A stretch of 64,000 nucleotides of DNA, from NCBI RefSeq assembly GCF_021545785.1, contig NZ_CP079801.1:1364001-1428000 (forward strand), given 5' to 3'. The notes beneath the pieces are model-generated. The model was not told the origin of the DNA, did no database searches, and worked only from the letters and a program-made list of their open reading frames with translations. The stretch is from Halopseudomonas maritima (GTDB lineage Bacteria > Pseudomonadota > Gammaproteobacteria > Pseudomonadales > Pseudomonadaceae). Shown here piece by piece: positions 54,561 through 63,322 of this stretch (within the stretch, counting starts at the first letter, position 1; each line of letters opens with the position of its first letter). Both the position numbers and the translations under genes were made by a program.

Positions 54561-55229
54561 TCAAAACTCCGGATCAATCGTCAACAACAAGCGCCGCAGC
54601 CCAGCCGCCACCGCCGGGCTGCGGTGCACGATACCGCGCTCTTCGTTACCGACCCAGCCGCTGCCTTTAAGCAGACACACATCGCCTTCAGCCAGCTGCC
54701 GAATGGCGCCGGCATCACGCACCACTTCCGGTTTACCCGGCTCGGGTTTGCCCAGACCTGCACGGTTCACGGCCTGATCGGGTAGCCATTCGCTGCCGGG
54801 GCCGCTGTAGCTGGTTACCAGGCGCACCGGCAGGTTGTCGCAATGAAAACGCGGACACATGGCGCCATCGAGCAGGCGCATGCGAATGCCCACCGCTTCA
54901 ACGTCGAACAAGCAGGCCACCGCCTCGGCCAGCAGGCGCACGTCGGCAATCAGCTGACCGGCTTGCTGCGGCGCGGGCATGCTGCGCGTCAGCGCCTGTT
55001 CCAGCGCCGCATCCGGTACGCCGCGCCAGGCCAGCTCCCAAGGCTGCGCCACGCACTGGGCCGCAATACTGGCCAGCAGTTGCGGCGCCAGCTGGCGCTG
55101 CATGATGGCGATGGTGATCGCCTCGTCGAACACCTCGGCCAAGACACCCAGATCACTCCCGCAGACCCAGTGCGATTCAGCTCTTCCCGCTTGCAATTCA
55201 GCAGCACCTGTCTGCATCAAGCTCCCCAT
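54561..55229 (-). CDS. DUF1826 protein of the zinc-starvation operon
   Basis: The protein has 222 residues from [19 protein letters not shown]; its ATG shares a base with the folE2 stop (TGATG). DUF1826 is recognised from LLDGAMCPRFHCDNLPVRLVTSY and GDVCLLKGSGWVGNEERGIVHRSP. His and Cys residues in CPRFHCD resemble a metal site. The family is found with folE2 and zigA-type genes under Zur control; its activity is not known. Confidence 0.85.
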   Translation of the reverse strand: MGSLMQTGAAELQAGRAESHWVCGSDLGVLAEVFDEAITIAIMQRQLAPQLLASIAAQCVAQPWELAWRGVPDAALEQALTRSMPAPQQAGQLIADVRLLAEAVACLFDVEAVGIRMRLLDGAMCPRFHCDNLPVRLVTSYSGPGSEWLPDQAVNRAGLGKPEPGKPEVVRDAGAIRQLAEGDVCLLKGSGWVGNEERGIVHRSPAVAAGLRRLLLTIDPEF

Positions 55230-56128
55230 CAGACACCTGCCGCCCAGGCCACGGCATCGTGCGGATGCAGGCTTTCCATATGGCACACCTGCGCCCTTGG
55301 CTCGCGCCACTGTCCCTGTCGCAGGGCGGCCTGAATGCGCCTGGCGGCGTCTTCGACGAACATCAGGTTCTGCCCGTTGAGCTCGGCAAAGGCCTGCTCA
55401 TCGGCGCGTTTGACGGCGGTTTGCAGGGGCGTGCCCAGTGCAGCCTCTACCTGATCAACCAGCGCCAGCAGAGGCAGTTCGGCGTCTGCCTCATCCAGCG
55501 CCACCGTCACCTGCGCCTCGCTGCGCTGGCTGTGTGGAGTGGCCAGCGAGGCATGGCGCAACAACCAGTCGCTAACCGCCGCATGCGTCGGTGCTTCGGT
55601 CGCGGCAAACGCCTGGGCAAAGCCCTCGGCAACACGCCGGCGGGCCAGTGCAGCCGAGCACGGGCAGGTAGAGGCGTAGCCAATCTGTATCTGCATATCC
55701 AGGCGGAACTCGCCGTGCTGCAGGCTGGCATCGAGCTGCACGGGGTAGCTCTTCCAGCCGGCCAGATCCGGGCTGAGCAGGGCTGGACGCCGGCACAGCA
55801 GATCAAAACGCAATCCGATCCGCGCGCCGCGGCTGTGACAGTCTGCCTGGCTGTCGACCATCTCCTGCAATGCCATGCGGATGCGTACCGGGGTCAGCAC
55901 GACCGGCGGCGCCAACCGCTCCAGCAGCCGATACAGGCGTGACATGTGAATACCCTTGATGGCCGGGTCGGACAGATCAACCTGTACATCAGCACGGGCA
56001 TGCACCTGCGCCTGATCCCGGGCCGGGCGCAGCGGCAAATCGATACCCTGCATGCCCACCCACTGCAATGCACCGGGCGTGGCGGCAGCGTCGGTCAGCG
56101 AGACGTCCGGCAAGCTCAGGCTGCTCAT
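55229..56128 (-). CDS. folE2: GTP cyclohydrolase FolE2 (type IB)
   Basis: The protein has 299 residues from [18 protein letters not shown]. FolE2 makes dihydroneopterin triphosphate for folate and related pathways and can use metals other than zinc, replacing zinc-dependent FolE when zinc is short. Recognisable are [12 protein letters not shown], the catalytic cysteine in [13 protein letters not shown], and [15 protein letters not shown] near the C-terminus. It overlaps zigA by one base at TAATG. Its place in a Zur-boxed operon agrees with this role. Confidence 0.94.
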   Translation of the reverse strand: MSSLSLPDVSLTDAAATPGALQWVGMQGIDLPLRPARDQAQVHARADVQVDLSDPAIKGIHMSRLYRLLERLAPPVVLTPVRIRMALQEMVDSQADCHSRGARIGLRFDLLCRRPALLSPDLAGWKSYPVQLDASLQHGEFRLDMQIQIGYASTCPCSAALARRRVAEGFAQAFAATEAPTHAAVSDWLLRHASLATPHSQRSEAQVTVALDEADAELPLLALVDQVEAALGTPLQTAVKRADEQAFAELNGQNLMFVEDAARRIQAALRQGQWREPRAQVCHMESLHPHDAVAWAAGV

Positions 56129-57345
56129 TACTCCCAGCCCTCGAACGGATTGGGCCAGCTCTCCCATACGGCGGGGCCCTGCGCCATTTCCTCATCGTTC
56201 AGCAAGCAGGCGTCCAGCGCGGCGCACAGTGCTGACGGGTCCATCTGCATGCCAATCAGCACCAGCTCCTGGCGGGCATCGCCCACTTGCTCATCCCATT
56301 TACTGCGAATCAAGGCAACTGACTCCGGGTCATCCGGCCACTGCTCGGGCGGCACCGCTGCCCACCAGTAGCCCGCCGGGCCGTGCCGCGCGACGGCACC
56401 GGCCTGCGACCATTGACCGGCCATGGCCGGCGCGCTGGCCAGCCAGAAGAACCCCTTGGAACGCACTACGCCTGGCCACTCACTATTGACCAGGGTGAAG
56501 AAGCGCTGCGGGTGGAAGGGGCGACGGGCGCGGTAAACAAAACTGCCAATGCCGTACTCTTCGGTTTCCGGCGTGTGGCTGCCGCGCAGCTCCTGCAACC
56601 AGCCCGGAGCCTGGGAGGCCGCGGCAAAATCGAACAGACCGGTATCGAGCACTCGCTCCAGCGGCACCTGACCAAACTCGGCCATCTCGATGCGCGCGCG
56701 GGGGTTGAGGCTGGCCAGAATGGCAATCAAGCGGTCGCGCTCTTCGGCGCTGATCAGGTCGGTCTTGTTGACCACGATGACGTCGCAAAACTCCACCTGC
56801 TCGATCAGCAGATCGACCACGTTGCGCTCATCTTCTTCGCCCAGCGACTCGCCCCGCTCCTGCACGCTGTCCTGCGAGCTGTAATCACGCAGAAAGTTAA
56901 AGCCATCCACCACGGTGACCATGGTGTCGAGCTGAGCCACCTCGTTGAGGCTCTTGCCGTCTTCGGCCTCAAAGGTGAAGGTCTCGGCCACCGGCAGTGG
57001 CTCGGAGATGCCAGTGGACTCGATTACCAGTTGATCAAAGCGTCCTTCGGCCGCCAGCCGGGAGACTTCTTCCAGCAGGTCTTCGCGCAGGGTGCAGCAG
57101 ATGCAACCATTGCTCATTTCCACCAGTTTTTCATCAGTACGCGACAGCTGCGCGCTGCCATCGCGCACCAGCGCGGCGTCAATATTCACTTCGCTCATAT
57201 CGTTGACGATAACCGCCAGGCGACGGCCTTCGCGGTTATTCAGCAGGTGGTTGAGCAGCGTGGTCTTGCCGGCACCGAGAAAGCCGGACAGCACGGTAAC
57301 GGGAAGTTTGCGGGCTGCGGGCGCAGACCGGGCGAGATCATTCAT
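56128..57345 (-). CDS. zigA: Zinc metallochaperone GTPase, COG0523 family
   Basis: This 405-residue G3E GTPase starts at [27 protein letters not shown] precedes the ATG. The P-loop is [16 protein letters not shown], the metal-binding CxCC motif is [14 protein letters not shown], and the NKxD motif is [10 protein letters not shown] CobW C-terminal domain with [10 protein letters not shown] follows. Such proteins deliver zinc to client enzymes when zinc is scarce. It is first in the zigA-folE2-DUF1826 operon, with a Zur box upstream. Confidence 0.9.
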   Translation of the reverse strand: MNDLARSAPAARKLPVTVLSGFLGAGKTTLLNHLLNNREGRRLAVIVNDMSEVNIDAALVRDGSAQLSRTDEKLVEMSNGCICCTLREDLLEEVSRLAAEGRFDQLVIESTGISEPLPVAETFTFEAEDGKSLNEVAQLDTMVTVVDGFNFLRDYSSQDSVQERGESLGEEDERNVVDLLIEQVEFCDVIVVNKTDLISAEERDRLIAILASLNPRARIEMAEFGQVPLERVLDTGLFDFAAASQAPGWLQELRGSHTPETEEYGIGSFVYRARRPFHPQRFFTLVNSEWPGVVRSKGFFWLASAPAMAGQWSQAGAVARHGPAGYWWAAVPPEQWPDDPESVALIRSKWDEQVGDARQELVLIGMQMDPSALCAALDACLLNDEEMAQGPAVWESWPNPFEGWE

Positions 57346-57420
57346 CGGGTATTCCTCTGAGCAGGCATGAGCAGCCTCACCAGCGCACTCTGCTGGGCGT
57401 TTCGATGGAGGCCGCACTAA

Positions 57421-57442
57421 ATGTTACGTTATAACAATAACG
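57421..57442 (-). promoter_or_regulatory. Zur box upstream of zigA
   Basis: An AT-rich imperfect palindrome centred on GTTATAAC (57428-57435), with flanks TGTTAC and AATAAC, matches the gammaproteobacterial Zur pattern. It starts 76 bases before the zigA ATG. Zinc-bound Zur would repress the three-gene operon. Confidence 0.72.
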
Positions 57443-57515
57443 CAAGCAGAGCAATAAGGCCCTGACGTACAGACCAGACCGGGAGGGCAAACAAGAACAG
57501 CGCACTGAAACGCAA

Positions 57516-57538
57516 ACAGCCTCCATTGCGGAGGCTGT
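57516..57538 (-). terminator. Hairpin downstream of yghU, likely terminator
   Basis: ACAGCCTCC and GGAGGCTGT form a perfect 9-base stem with a 5-base loop. On the minus strand it is followed by TTTGCGTTTC, a weak T-tract. It lies 26 bases after the yghU stop and upstream of the Zur-controlled promoter. Confidence 0.55.
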
Positions 57539-57563
57539 CTAGGGGGTAGCGGAGCGCCTTAGA

Positions 57564-58409
57564 TCAGGCGTCGCTGATATCGCTGGCGTCGTGACGCTCG
57601 GCGACCTGCTGGGCTTCATCGCCCCACACGCGATTGACGCGGCGCCCCCGCTGTACAGCAGGTCGCGCGGCAATCTCGGCGGCCCAGCGGCGCACATGCG
57701 CGTACTCGTGCACAGAAAGAAATTCAGCGGCCTCATACAGAGCACCTTCTACCAGCAGCCCGTACCAAGGGTAGATGGCGATGTCAGCGATGCTGTACTC
57801 ATCACCGGCCATATAGCGGTTATCGGCCAGATGGCGGTTGAGCACGTCCAGCTGACGCTTCACTTCCATGGCAAAGCGGTTGATCGGGTACTCGAACTTG
57901 GCCGGTGCGTAGGCATAAAAGTGGCCAAAGCCACCACCCAGGTAGGGCGCCGAGCCCATCTGCCAGAACAGCCAGTTCATCGCCTCGGTGCGCTTGCCGT
58001 GGTCCGTCGGCAGCAGCGCGCCGAACTTCTCCGCCAGATACAGCAGGATCGAGCCAGACTCGAACACCCGCGTCGGCGGGTTGGTGCTATGGTCCATCAG
58101 CGCCGGAATCTTGGAGTTGGGGTTCACCTCCACAAAGCCGCTGCTGAACTGATCACCCTCATTGATGCGCACCAGCCAGGCATCGTACTCGGCACCGCTG
58201 TGGCCCAGCGCCAGCAGCTCTTCGAGCATGATGGTGGCCTTGACGCCGTTGGGCGTGGCCAGCGAATACAGCTGGAACGGGTGCTTGCCGACCGGCCGGT
58301 CCTTGTCGTGGGTCGGGCCGGCAATCGGGCGATTGATACTGGCAAACTTGCCGCCGCTTTCGCTATCCCAGGTCCAGACCTTGGGGGGGGTGTAGCTGTT
58401 GTCAGTCAT
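57564..58409 (-). CDS. yghU: Glutathione-dependent disulfide-bond oxidoreductase YghU
   Basis: The 281-residue GST-family protein starts at MTDNSYTPPKVWTWD; AGGAAG precedes the ATG. YghU-type features are the long N-terminus, the thioredoxin-like domain with LYSLATPNGVKATIMLEEL (Thr/Asn in place of catalytic Cys), SGFVEVNPNSKIPAL and VFESGSILLYLAEKF. The C-terminal helical domain has YSIADIAIYPWYG. It reduces disulfides and peroxides with glutathione in the cytoplasm. Confidence 0.93.
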   Translation of the reverse strand: MTDNSYTPPKVWTWDSESGGKFASINRPIAGPTHDKDRPVGKHPFQLYSLATPNGVKATIMLEELLALGHSGAEYDAWLVRINEGDQFSSGFVEVNPNSKIPALMDHSTNPPTRVFESGSILLYLAEKFGALLPTDHGKRTEAMNWLFWQMGSAPYLGGGFGHFYAYAPAKFEYPINRFAMEVKRQLDVLNRHLADNRYMAGDEYSIADIAIYPWYGLLVEGALYEAAEFLSVHEYAHVRRWAAEIAARPAVQRGRRVNRVWGDEAQQVAERHDASDISDA

Positions 58410-58544
58410 GCAATGTCTTCCTGTGTTCTGAAACCAGTCAGCAAAGGGTAGACGAAGCAGCATGTCGAGCTACCGGCGACAGGTCAATGCCGAATTCTGC
58501 AGCACCCTTGCGCATCCATGCGATACGCAAGGGCGACAACGGAC

Positions 58545-59531
58545 CTAGACCGACTCTGTCGCCGGCAGTTCGGGACGACGGCCGTAACGCTCGGCCAGCA
58601 CCGCGCAGACCATCAGCTGAATCTGGTGGAACAGCATCAGCGGCAGAATCAGCGTACCCAGCGCCCCCCCGGCAAACAGCACCTGCGCCATCGGCACACC
58701 GGTGGCCAGACTTTTCTTGGAGCCGGCGAAGATGATGGTGATGCGGTCTTCGACGTTAAAGCCCAGACGGCGACCCAGCCAGGCAGTCAGTCCCAGCACC
58801 AGCGCCAGCAGCAGGCAGCACGCCACCACCAGCCCCAGCAGCTCGGTCAGCGGTACGGTTTGCCAGATCCCCTCAACCACCGCATGACTAAACGCACCAA
58901 ACACCACCAGCAGAATCGAGCCCTGATCCACGCTCTTCAGCCAGCCCTTGTTACGCGCGACCCAGTCACCAATCCAGCGACGGGCAATCTGGCCAGCGAT
59001 GAACGGCAGCAGCAACTGCACCACAATCTTGCCGATCGCATCCAGGGTATTTGAATCACCGGCCTGAGCGCCCATCAGCAGCAGCACCAGCAACGGCGTG
59101 ACAAAAATACCAACAAGGCTGGAGGTCGCCGCGCTGCAGACCGCAGCGGCCACGTTGCCGCGGGCAATCGAGGTAAAGGCAATGGCCGACTGCACGGTGG
59201 CGGGCAGTGCGCAGAGGAACAGAATGCCCAGATAGAGTTCATCCCCTACCAGCGGCACCAGCGCCGGCTTGAGCAGCACGCCCAGCAGCGGAAACAGGAT
59301 GAAGGTGCAGGCAAACACCAGCAGGTGCAGACGCCAGTGGGTCATGCCGGCAATGATGGCCTCACGCGACAGCTTGGCGCCGTGCATAAAGAACAGCAGA
59401 CCGATCGCCAGGTTGGTCAACCAGTCGAACGCCTCGGCAGCCTGCCCCTGAACCGGGAACAGGCTGGCGGCAATCACCACCGCTATCAGGCAGAGAGTCA
59501 TGTTGTCGGGAAGAAAGCGTGGTCGTGCCAT
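58545..59531 (-). CDS. Bile acid:sodium symporter-like transporter (YfeH type)
   Basis: The protein has 328 residues from MARPRFLPDNMTLCLIAVV; the frame is open far upstream but overlaps the divergent araC-type gene. About ten helices are present. Family features are TNLAIGLLFFMHGAKLSREAI, LCALPATVQSAIAFTSIARGN and FAGSKKSLATGVPMAQVLF. Relatives move organic anions with sodium; the substrate is unknown. The divergent AraC-family regulator 94 bases away is the likely controller. An 8-base hairpin at 58505-58533 follows its stop. Confidence 0.88.
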   Translation of the reverse strand: MARPRFLPDNMTLCLIAVVIAASLFPVQGQAAEAFDWLTNLAIGLLFFMHGAKLSREAIIAGMTHWRLHLLVFACTFILFPLLGVLLKPALVPLVGDELYLGILFLCALPATVQSAIAFTSIARGNVAAAVCSAATSSLVGIFVTPLLVLLLMGAQAGDSNTLDAIGKIVVQLLLPFIAGQIARRWIGDWVARNKGWLKSVDQGSILLVVFGAFSHAVVEGIWQTVPLTELLGLVVACCLLLALVLGLTAWLGRRLGFNVEDRITIIFAGSKKSLATGVPMAQVLFAGGALGTLILPLMLFHQIQLMVCAVLAERYGRRPELPATESV

Positions 59532-59625
59532 GGTTGGTATCTCGTTTTCGTTATAGATGTTGCGATGCGCAGGACAGCAGTCTACTGTCTGCCCACCCGA
59601 CCGACTAACGCGATTGGACAGCACA

Positions 59626-60423
59626 ATGTCGACAAACAGACATAAGCACCTGAACCTGCGCGCCGTACCCGACCTGCCCGGCCTGCCACGCCCGCTGTAT
59701 GCGCGCACCGAGTCACTAGCCCGCAGCACCACGACCCACTGGCACAGCCACCCGTGGGCGCAGTTGTCCTACGCCATTTCCGGCGTGCTGTCGGTGCATA
59801 CCCGCAACGGCCGGTTTCTCGCACCGCCGCAGCGGGCGATTCTGGTGCCGCCAGACCTGCCCCATGCGGTGATCAGCTCGCCCGATACCGAGATGCGCAG
59901 CCTGTACATCCAGCGCGACGCCATGCCTTGGCAGGCCGGCCGTTGCGCGGTGCTGGAGATCAATCCGCTGACCCGTGAGCTGATCAACCAGTTCGGTCGC
60001 ATTCCGGTCGAGTACGACGAAAGCAGCGCCGACGGGCGGCTGGTCGCCGTGCTGCTCGACCAGCTAACCGCCGCGCGCGACACCGGTCTCTACCTGCCAT
60101 GGCCTGATGATTCGCGTTTGCAGCAGGTGTGTCAGGCGCTGTTCGATACCCCCGAACTGGCGCTGACCTTGAGCGACTGGAGCGCACAGTTGGGCTGTTC
60201 CGAGAAGACCCTGACCCGCCTGTTCCAGCGCGACACGGGGCTGAGCTTTCGCGCCTGGCGGCAACGCCTGCGGCTGCTCAGTGCCCTGCCGATGCTCGAG
60301 CGCGGGGAGCGAGTGACCGACATCGCACTGGCCTGCGGCTACGACTCCACCTCGGCCTTTATCGCCGCGTTTCGCACGCAAATCGGCGTCACGCCCAGCC
60401 AGTTCAGTAGCCTCCATACCTGA
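59626..60423 (+). CDS. AraC-family regulator with cupin domain
   Basis: The protein has 265 residues from MSTNRHKHLNL. The N-terminal cupin has THWHSHPWAQLSYAISGVLSV and ILVPPDLPHAVISSPD. The C-terminal double helix-turn-helix has LSDWSAQLGCSEKTLTRLFQRDTG and VTDIALACGYDSTSAFIAAFR. It is divergent from the transporter gene and likely regulates it, a common arrangement for this regulator class. The ligand is unknown. Confidence 0.88.
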   Translation: MSTNRHKHLNLRAVPDLPGLPRPLYARTESLARSTTTHWHSHPWAQLSYAISGVLSVHTRNGRFLAPPQRAILVPPDLPHAVISSPDTEMRSLYIQRDAMPWQAGRCAVLEINPLTRELINQFGRIPVEYDESSADGRLVAVLLDQLTAARDTGLYLPWPDDSRLQQVCQALFDTPELALTLSDWSAQLGCSEKTLTRLFQRDTGLSFRAWRQRLRLLSALPMLERGERVTDIALACGYDSTSAFIAAFRTQIGVTPSQFSSLHT

Positions 60424-60492
60424 CTCGACAGTCAGCCGGCAGCGCCTAAGCTCATAGAAGAACAGATAGCAAAATCCCGCAGAGGCCCCTCC

Positions 60493-61383
60493 ATGAAAAA
60501 AGCGACACCCGTGCTACTCGCCAGCCTGACGCTGGCAGCCATGCTCAGCACCCCCGCGTTCGCCACCTCACCTACTCCCCATGTGCCGGCGGCCGAACCC
60601 GGCTACGAACAGCAGGCGGCCAGCGCCACCCAGCTGCTGCGCAAAGCGGTTGCCGCCTACCGCGAAGAGGGCAACGCCGCCTTTGCCCGCTTCAGCCGTC
60701 AGGGCGAATTCGTCGATGGCGATCAATACGTCTACGTGGTCGACGAGAACGGCTACATGCTGGCCAGCGGCGGCCCGTCTGCCGCGCTGATCGGCCGCGA
60801 CATCAGCCCGCTGCTGGACCCGGAACTGCGCGATACCTTTGCCTCCGCGCTACAGCAGCCGGCGTCAAATGACATCTCCAGCGCGGAATATCGCTGGATG
60901 AACTGGAGCGACGGCAAGGTCGAGCGCAAGCATGTGTTCTATCAGAAGGTCGACGGCAAGACCTTTGCTGTTGGCTACTATCTGCCGCGCTCCAGCGAAG
61001 CCGCCGCCAAGCAACTGCTGGACGACGCCGCCGCCGCGATCGAGTCGGACGCCGAGGCCACCGTCAGGCGCATCAACCGGCTGGACCCCGAGTTCAACCG
61101 CGATGACCTGTACGTGTTTGTGGTGGACATGGACAGCATGAACATGGTCGCCCACGGCTACAGCCGCCGGCTGCTCAATATTCACTTCCCGGATCTGAAA
61201 AACCGCGAGGGTCTACGCGTCGGCCAAACCATTCTGGATGCGCTGGAGGCGGGGCAAGACAGCGTGACCTACACCTGGCCCAACCCGGTGACCGAGCGGC
61301 CGGAAGAGAAGAAAACCCTGATCCGCAAGGTCGACAACTATCTGGTGGCGGTGGGTTATTACCAGGAGCCTGCAACCGAGTAG
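60493..61383 (+). CDS. Secreted double-cache sensory-type protein
   Basis: The protein has 296 residues with a clear signal peptide (KKATPVLLASLTLAAMLSTPAFA). Two tandem single-cache modules follow at about 45-165 and 170-290. Each has a tyrosine-valine core (DQYVYVVDENGYMLASGG; DDLYVFVVDMDSMNMVAHG) and a ligand-loop (KVDGKTFAVGYYLP; KVDNYLVAVGYYQEP). Cache domains usually sit on chemoreceptors or kinases; here no output domain or membrane anchor exists, so it is a free periplasmic ligand-binding protein. Confidence 0.82.
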   Translation: MKKATPVLLASLTLAAMLSTPAFATSPTPHVPAAEPGYEQQAASATQLLRKAVAAYREEGNAAFARFSRQGEFVDGDQYVYVVDENGYMLASGGPSAALIGRDISPLLDPELRDTFASALQQPASNDISSAEYRWMNWSDGKVERKHVFYQKVDGKTFAVGYYLPRSSEAAAKQLLDDAAAAIESDAEATVRRINRLDPEFNRDDLYVFVVDMDSMNMVAHGYSRRLLNIHFPDLKNREGLRVGQTILDALEAGQDSVTYTWPNPVTERPEEKKTLIRKVDNYLVAVGYYQEPATE

Positions 61384-61389
61384 GCCTGC

Positions 61390-61417
61390 CAGGCTGGTGA
61401 CGCCCGTCATCAGCCTG
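61390..61417. terminator. Bidirectional hairpin between convergent genes
   Basis: CAGGCTGGTGAC and GTCATCAGCCTG pair over 12 bases with one G-U and a four-base loop, 6 bases after the cache gene stop and 7 bases before the end of the DksA-like gene. The T-tract is short (CTTTG). Position and stem strength suggest a shared terminator. Confidence 0.55.
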
Positions 61418-61424
61418 CTTTGAG

Positions 61425-61691
61425 CTAGCGCAACTGACTGTCCTTACTGGCACTGCGATTGTAGCCGGCATCAACTCGGCCGTTTTTCTCCTGTTCCGCC
61501 TGACAGGCAAGACACAGCCGCACACCCGGCAACGCGACGCGCCTTGGCTCGGCAATCGGCTCGCCACACAGTTCACAGTGACTCAGGCTTTCCCCCTTGG
61601 GCAGATGCTGCCGGGCCCGCTCGACAGCCGAATCGAGCGTTGCATCGATCTGCTCCTGTACCGCACCGTCCTGCGCCCAACCGCTGGCCAT
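61425..61691 (-). CDS. DksA/TraR-family C4 zinc-finger protein
   Basis: The protein has 88 residues from MASGWAQDGAVQEQIDAT; GGAGGTG precedes the ATG. The four-cysteine finger is CELCGEPI...CLACQ, and the short coiled N-terminus resembles small YbiI-type relatives of DksA rather than full DksA, which has a longer coiled coil. Family members bind RNA polymerase; for this size class the effect is unknown. It is last in the doxX-DODA-sirtuin operon, 13 bases after the sirtuin gene. Confidence 0.85.
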   Translation of the reverse strand: MASGWAQDGAVQEQIDATLDSAVERARQHLPKGESLSHCELCGEPIAEPRRVALPGVRLCLACQAEQEKNGRVDAGYNRSASKDSQLR

Positions 61692-61704
61692 AACACCTCC
61701 CGAA

Positions 61705-62466
61705 TCACTCGTCGAAAGCCGCCTGTAACAACAATGGCAGCACCTTGCCTGCCGCGCCAGTGAGCAGCCATTCGTTGCCGCCACCCAGCGCCTGCGGCTG
61801 CGGGTTGATATGGACAACCGTCGCCCCGGAGCTCAGCGCGATCTCGGGCACCTGCGCAGCGGGATACACCACACCGGAGGTGCCAACCGACAGCAGCAGG
61901 TCGCAGTCCGCCGCCGCTGAAAATGCAGCCTCAAGCGTATCGAACGGCAGACTCTCACCGAACCAGACTACACCTGGCCGCACCTTCGCGCCGCAGTGCT
62001 CGCAACGCGGCGGGGCAAGACGCCGTCCTTCTGCTGGCTCGGTCGGCGGCTCAGCCGACATCCTGAACGGTTCAGCGCACAGGCTGCACCGCGGCTGGTG
62101 CAGACTGCCGTGCAAATGCAGCACATCGACACTGCCGGCGCGCTCATGCAGGTCGTCCACATTCTGGGTGACCAGCGTCAGCCGCGGCACCCGTTTGGCC
62201 AGCTCTGCGATGGCACTATGGCCAGGGTTGGGTGAGGTGCCAAGCACCTGCATACGCCGCGCTTCGTACCAGCCCCAGACCAGCTCCGGGTCATCCTCAA
62301 AGGCCTCTGGGGTTGCCAGTTGCATGGGATCAAAGCGCGACCAGAGTCCGCTCAACGCATCACGAAAGGTGGCAATGCCACTCTCCGCCGACACCCCGGC
62401 GCCAGTGAACACCACCACATGTCGCGCCTCACGCAAGCGCGTCAGCAGCGTCTGATCAAATTGCAT
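61705..62466 (-). CDS. NAD-dependent protein deacylase, sirtuin family
   Basis: The protein has 253 residues from MQFDQTLLTRLREARHVVVF; GGGAGGTG precedes this ATG. Sirtuin motifs are FTGAGVSAESGIATFRD, TQNVDDLHERAG, HLHGSLH and the zinc cysteines CSLC and CEHCG, then GTSGVVYPAA. WYEARR contains the YxxR pair that in CobB-like class III sirtuins accepts succinyl-lysine. It removes acyl groups from protein lysines, consuming NAD, in the cytoplasm. Confidence 0.93.
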   Translation of the reverse strand: MQFDQTLLTRLREARHVVVFTGAGVSAESGIATFRDALSGLWSRFDPMQLATPEAFEDDPELVWGWYEARRMQVLGTSPNPGHSAIAELAKRVPRLTLVTQNVDDLHERAGSVDVLHLHGSLHQPRCSLCAEPFRMSAEPPTEPAEGRRLAPPRCEHCGAKVRPGVVWFGESLPFDTLEAAFSAAADCDLLLSVGTSGVVYPAAQVPEIALSSGATVVHINPQPQALGGGNEWLLTGAAGKVLPLLLQAAFDE

Positions 62467-62487
62467 CGCTCTCACCTCCCGGGTTGC

Positions 62488-63297
62488 TCAGTCGGCAAAC
62501 ACAACGCCCGACAGCGGCACCCCCATGGCCACCTGGTGGAAAGCACAGGTACCCGCGCTCTCGCCGGCTGCCCCTGCTACCACGTGCAAGGGTAACAGGT
62601 GCTCGGCGTCCGGATGAGCCAGTTGCGCACCCGGCGCCTGCTGCCATTTAGCCAACGCGGCGTCGCGCTCTGCCTGCGGCAGCATGACAGTCGCCTGCAG
62701 CCACTTGTCGAAGGCGCGCACGGCCGGTGCCGGGGTCGCCAGGCTGGCGCGCATCAGCGGAATGTTGTGAAAACTCATGCCGCTGCCGACGATCAAAACG
62801 CCCTGCTCGCGCAGCGGCGCCAGCGCACGGCCCAGATCAAGATGTGCCTGCGGGTCCATATCGGCGCGCAGTGACAACTGCAGCACCGGGATATCCGCTT
62901 CGGGGCGTACCAGCTTGAGCGGGATGAAGACGCCATGATCAAGCCCGCGCTGATGCTCGAACGCAGTGTCAAACCCCGCCTGGCCCAACAGCTCGGCAAC
63001 CTCGGTTGCCAGCTCCGGCGCTCCCGGCGCCGGCCAGGTCAGTTGATAGGTATGCGGCGGAAAGCCGTAGTAGTCGAACAGCAGGCCGGGAGCGGCCTGG
63101 GTATTGAGGGTAAAGATCGGTTCTTCCCAGTGGGCGGAGATCACCAGCAAAGCACGGGGAGCGACGCTCAGGCTCGGCAGCAGATTGCGCAGCCAAGCCT
63201 CCATGCCCTGCCAGGTGTCGGCCGGCTCCCACTCCATGAAGAAGCAGGGACCGGCGCCATGGGGAAGAAAGACCGTCGGCAGTCGATTGGCAGACAT
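62488..63297 (-). CDS. DODA-type extradiol ring-cleaving dioxygenase (YgiD-like)
   Basis: The protein has 269 residues from MSANRLPTVFLPHGAGPCFF; GGAGG precedes the ATG. Metal-ligand regions of the LigB/DODA family are visible: PTVFLPHGAGP, VISAHWEEP, GLDHGVFIPL and an active-site His in VGSGMSFHNI. It likely cleaves a catecholic ring next to the diol with Fe or Zn; the substrate is not known. It is second in the operon, 25 bases after doxX. Confidence 0.9.
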   Translation of the reverse strand: MSANRLPTVFLPHGAGPCFFMEWEPADTWQGMEAWLRNLLPSLSVAPRALLVISAHWEEPIFTLNTQAAPGLLFDYYGFPPHTYQLTWPAPGAPELATEVAELLGQAGFDTAFEHQRGLDHGVFIPLKLVRPEADIPVLQLSLRADMDPQAHLDLGRALAPLREQGVLIVGSGMSFHNIPLMRASLATPAPAVRAFDKWLQATVMLPQAERDAALAKWQQAPGAQLAHPDAEHLLPLHVVAGAAGESAGTCAFHQVAMGVPLSGVVFAD

Positions 63298-63322
63298 GAT
63301 CAATCCTCCAGCAAATGAGTCA

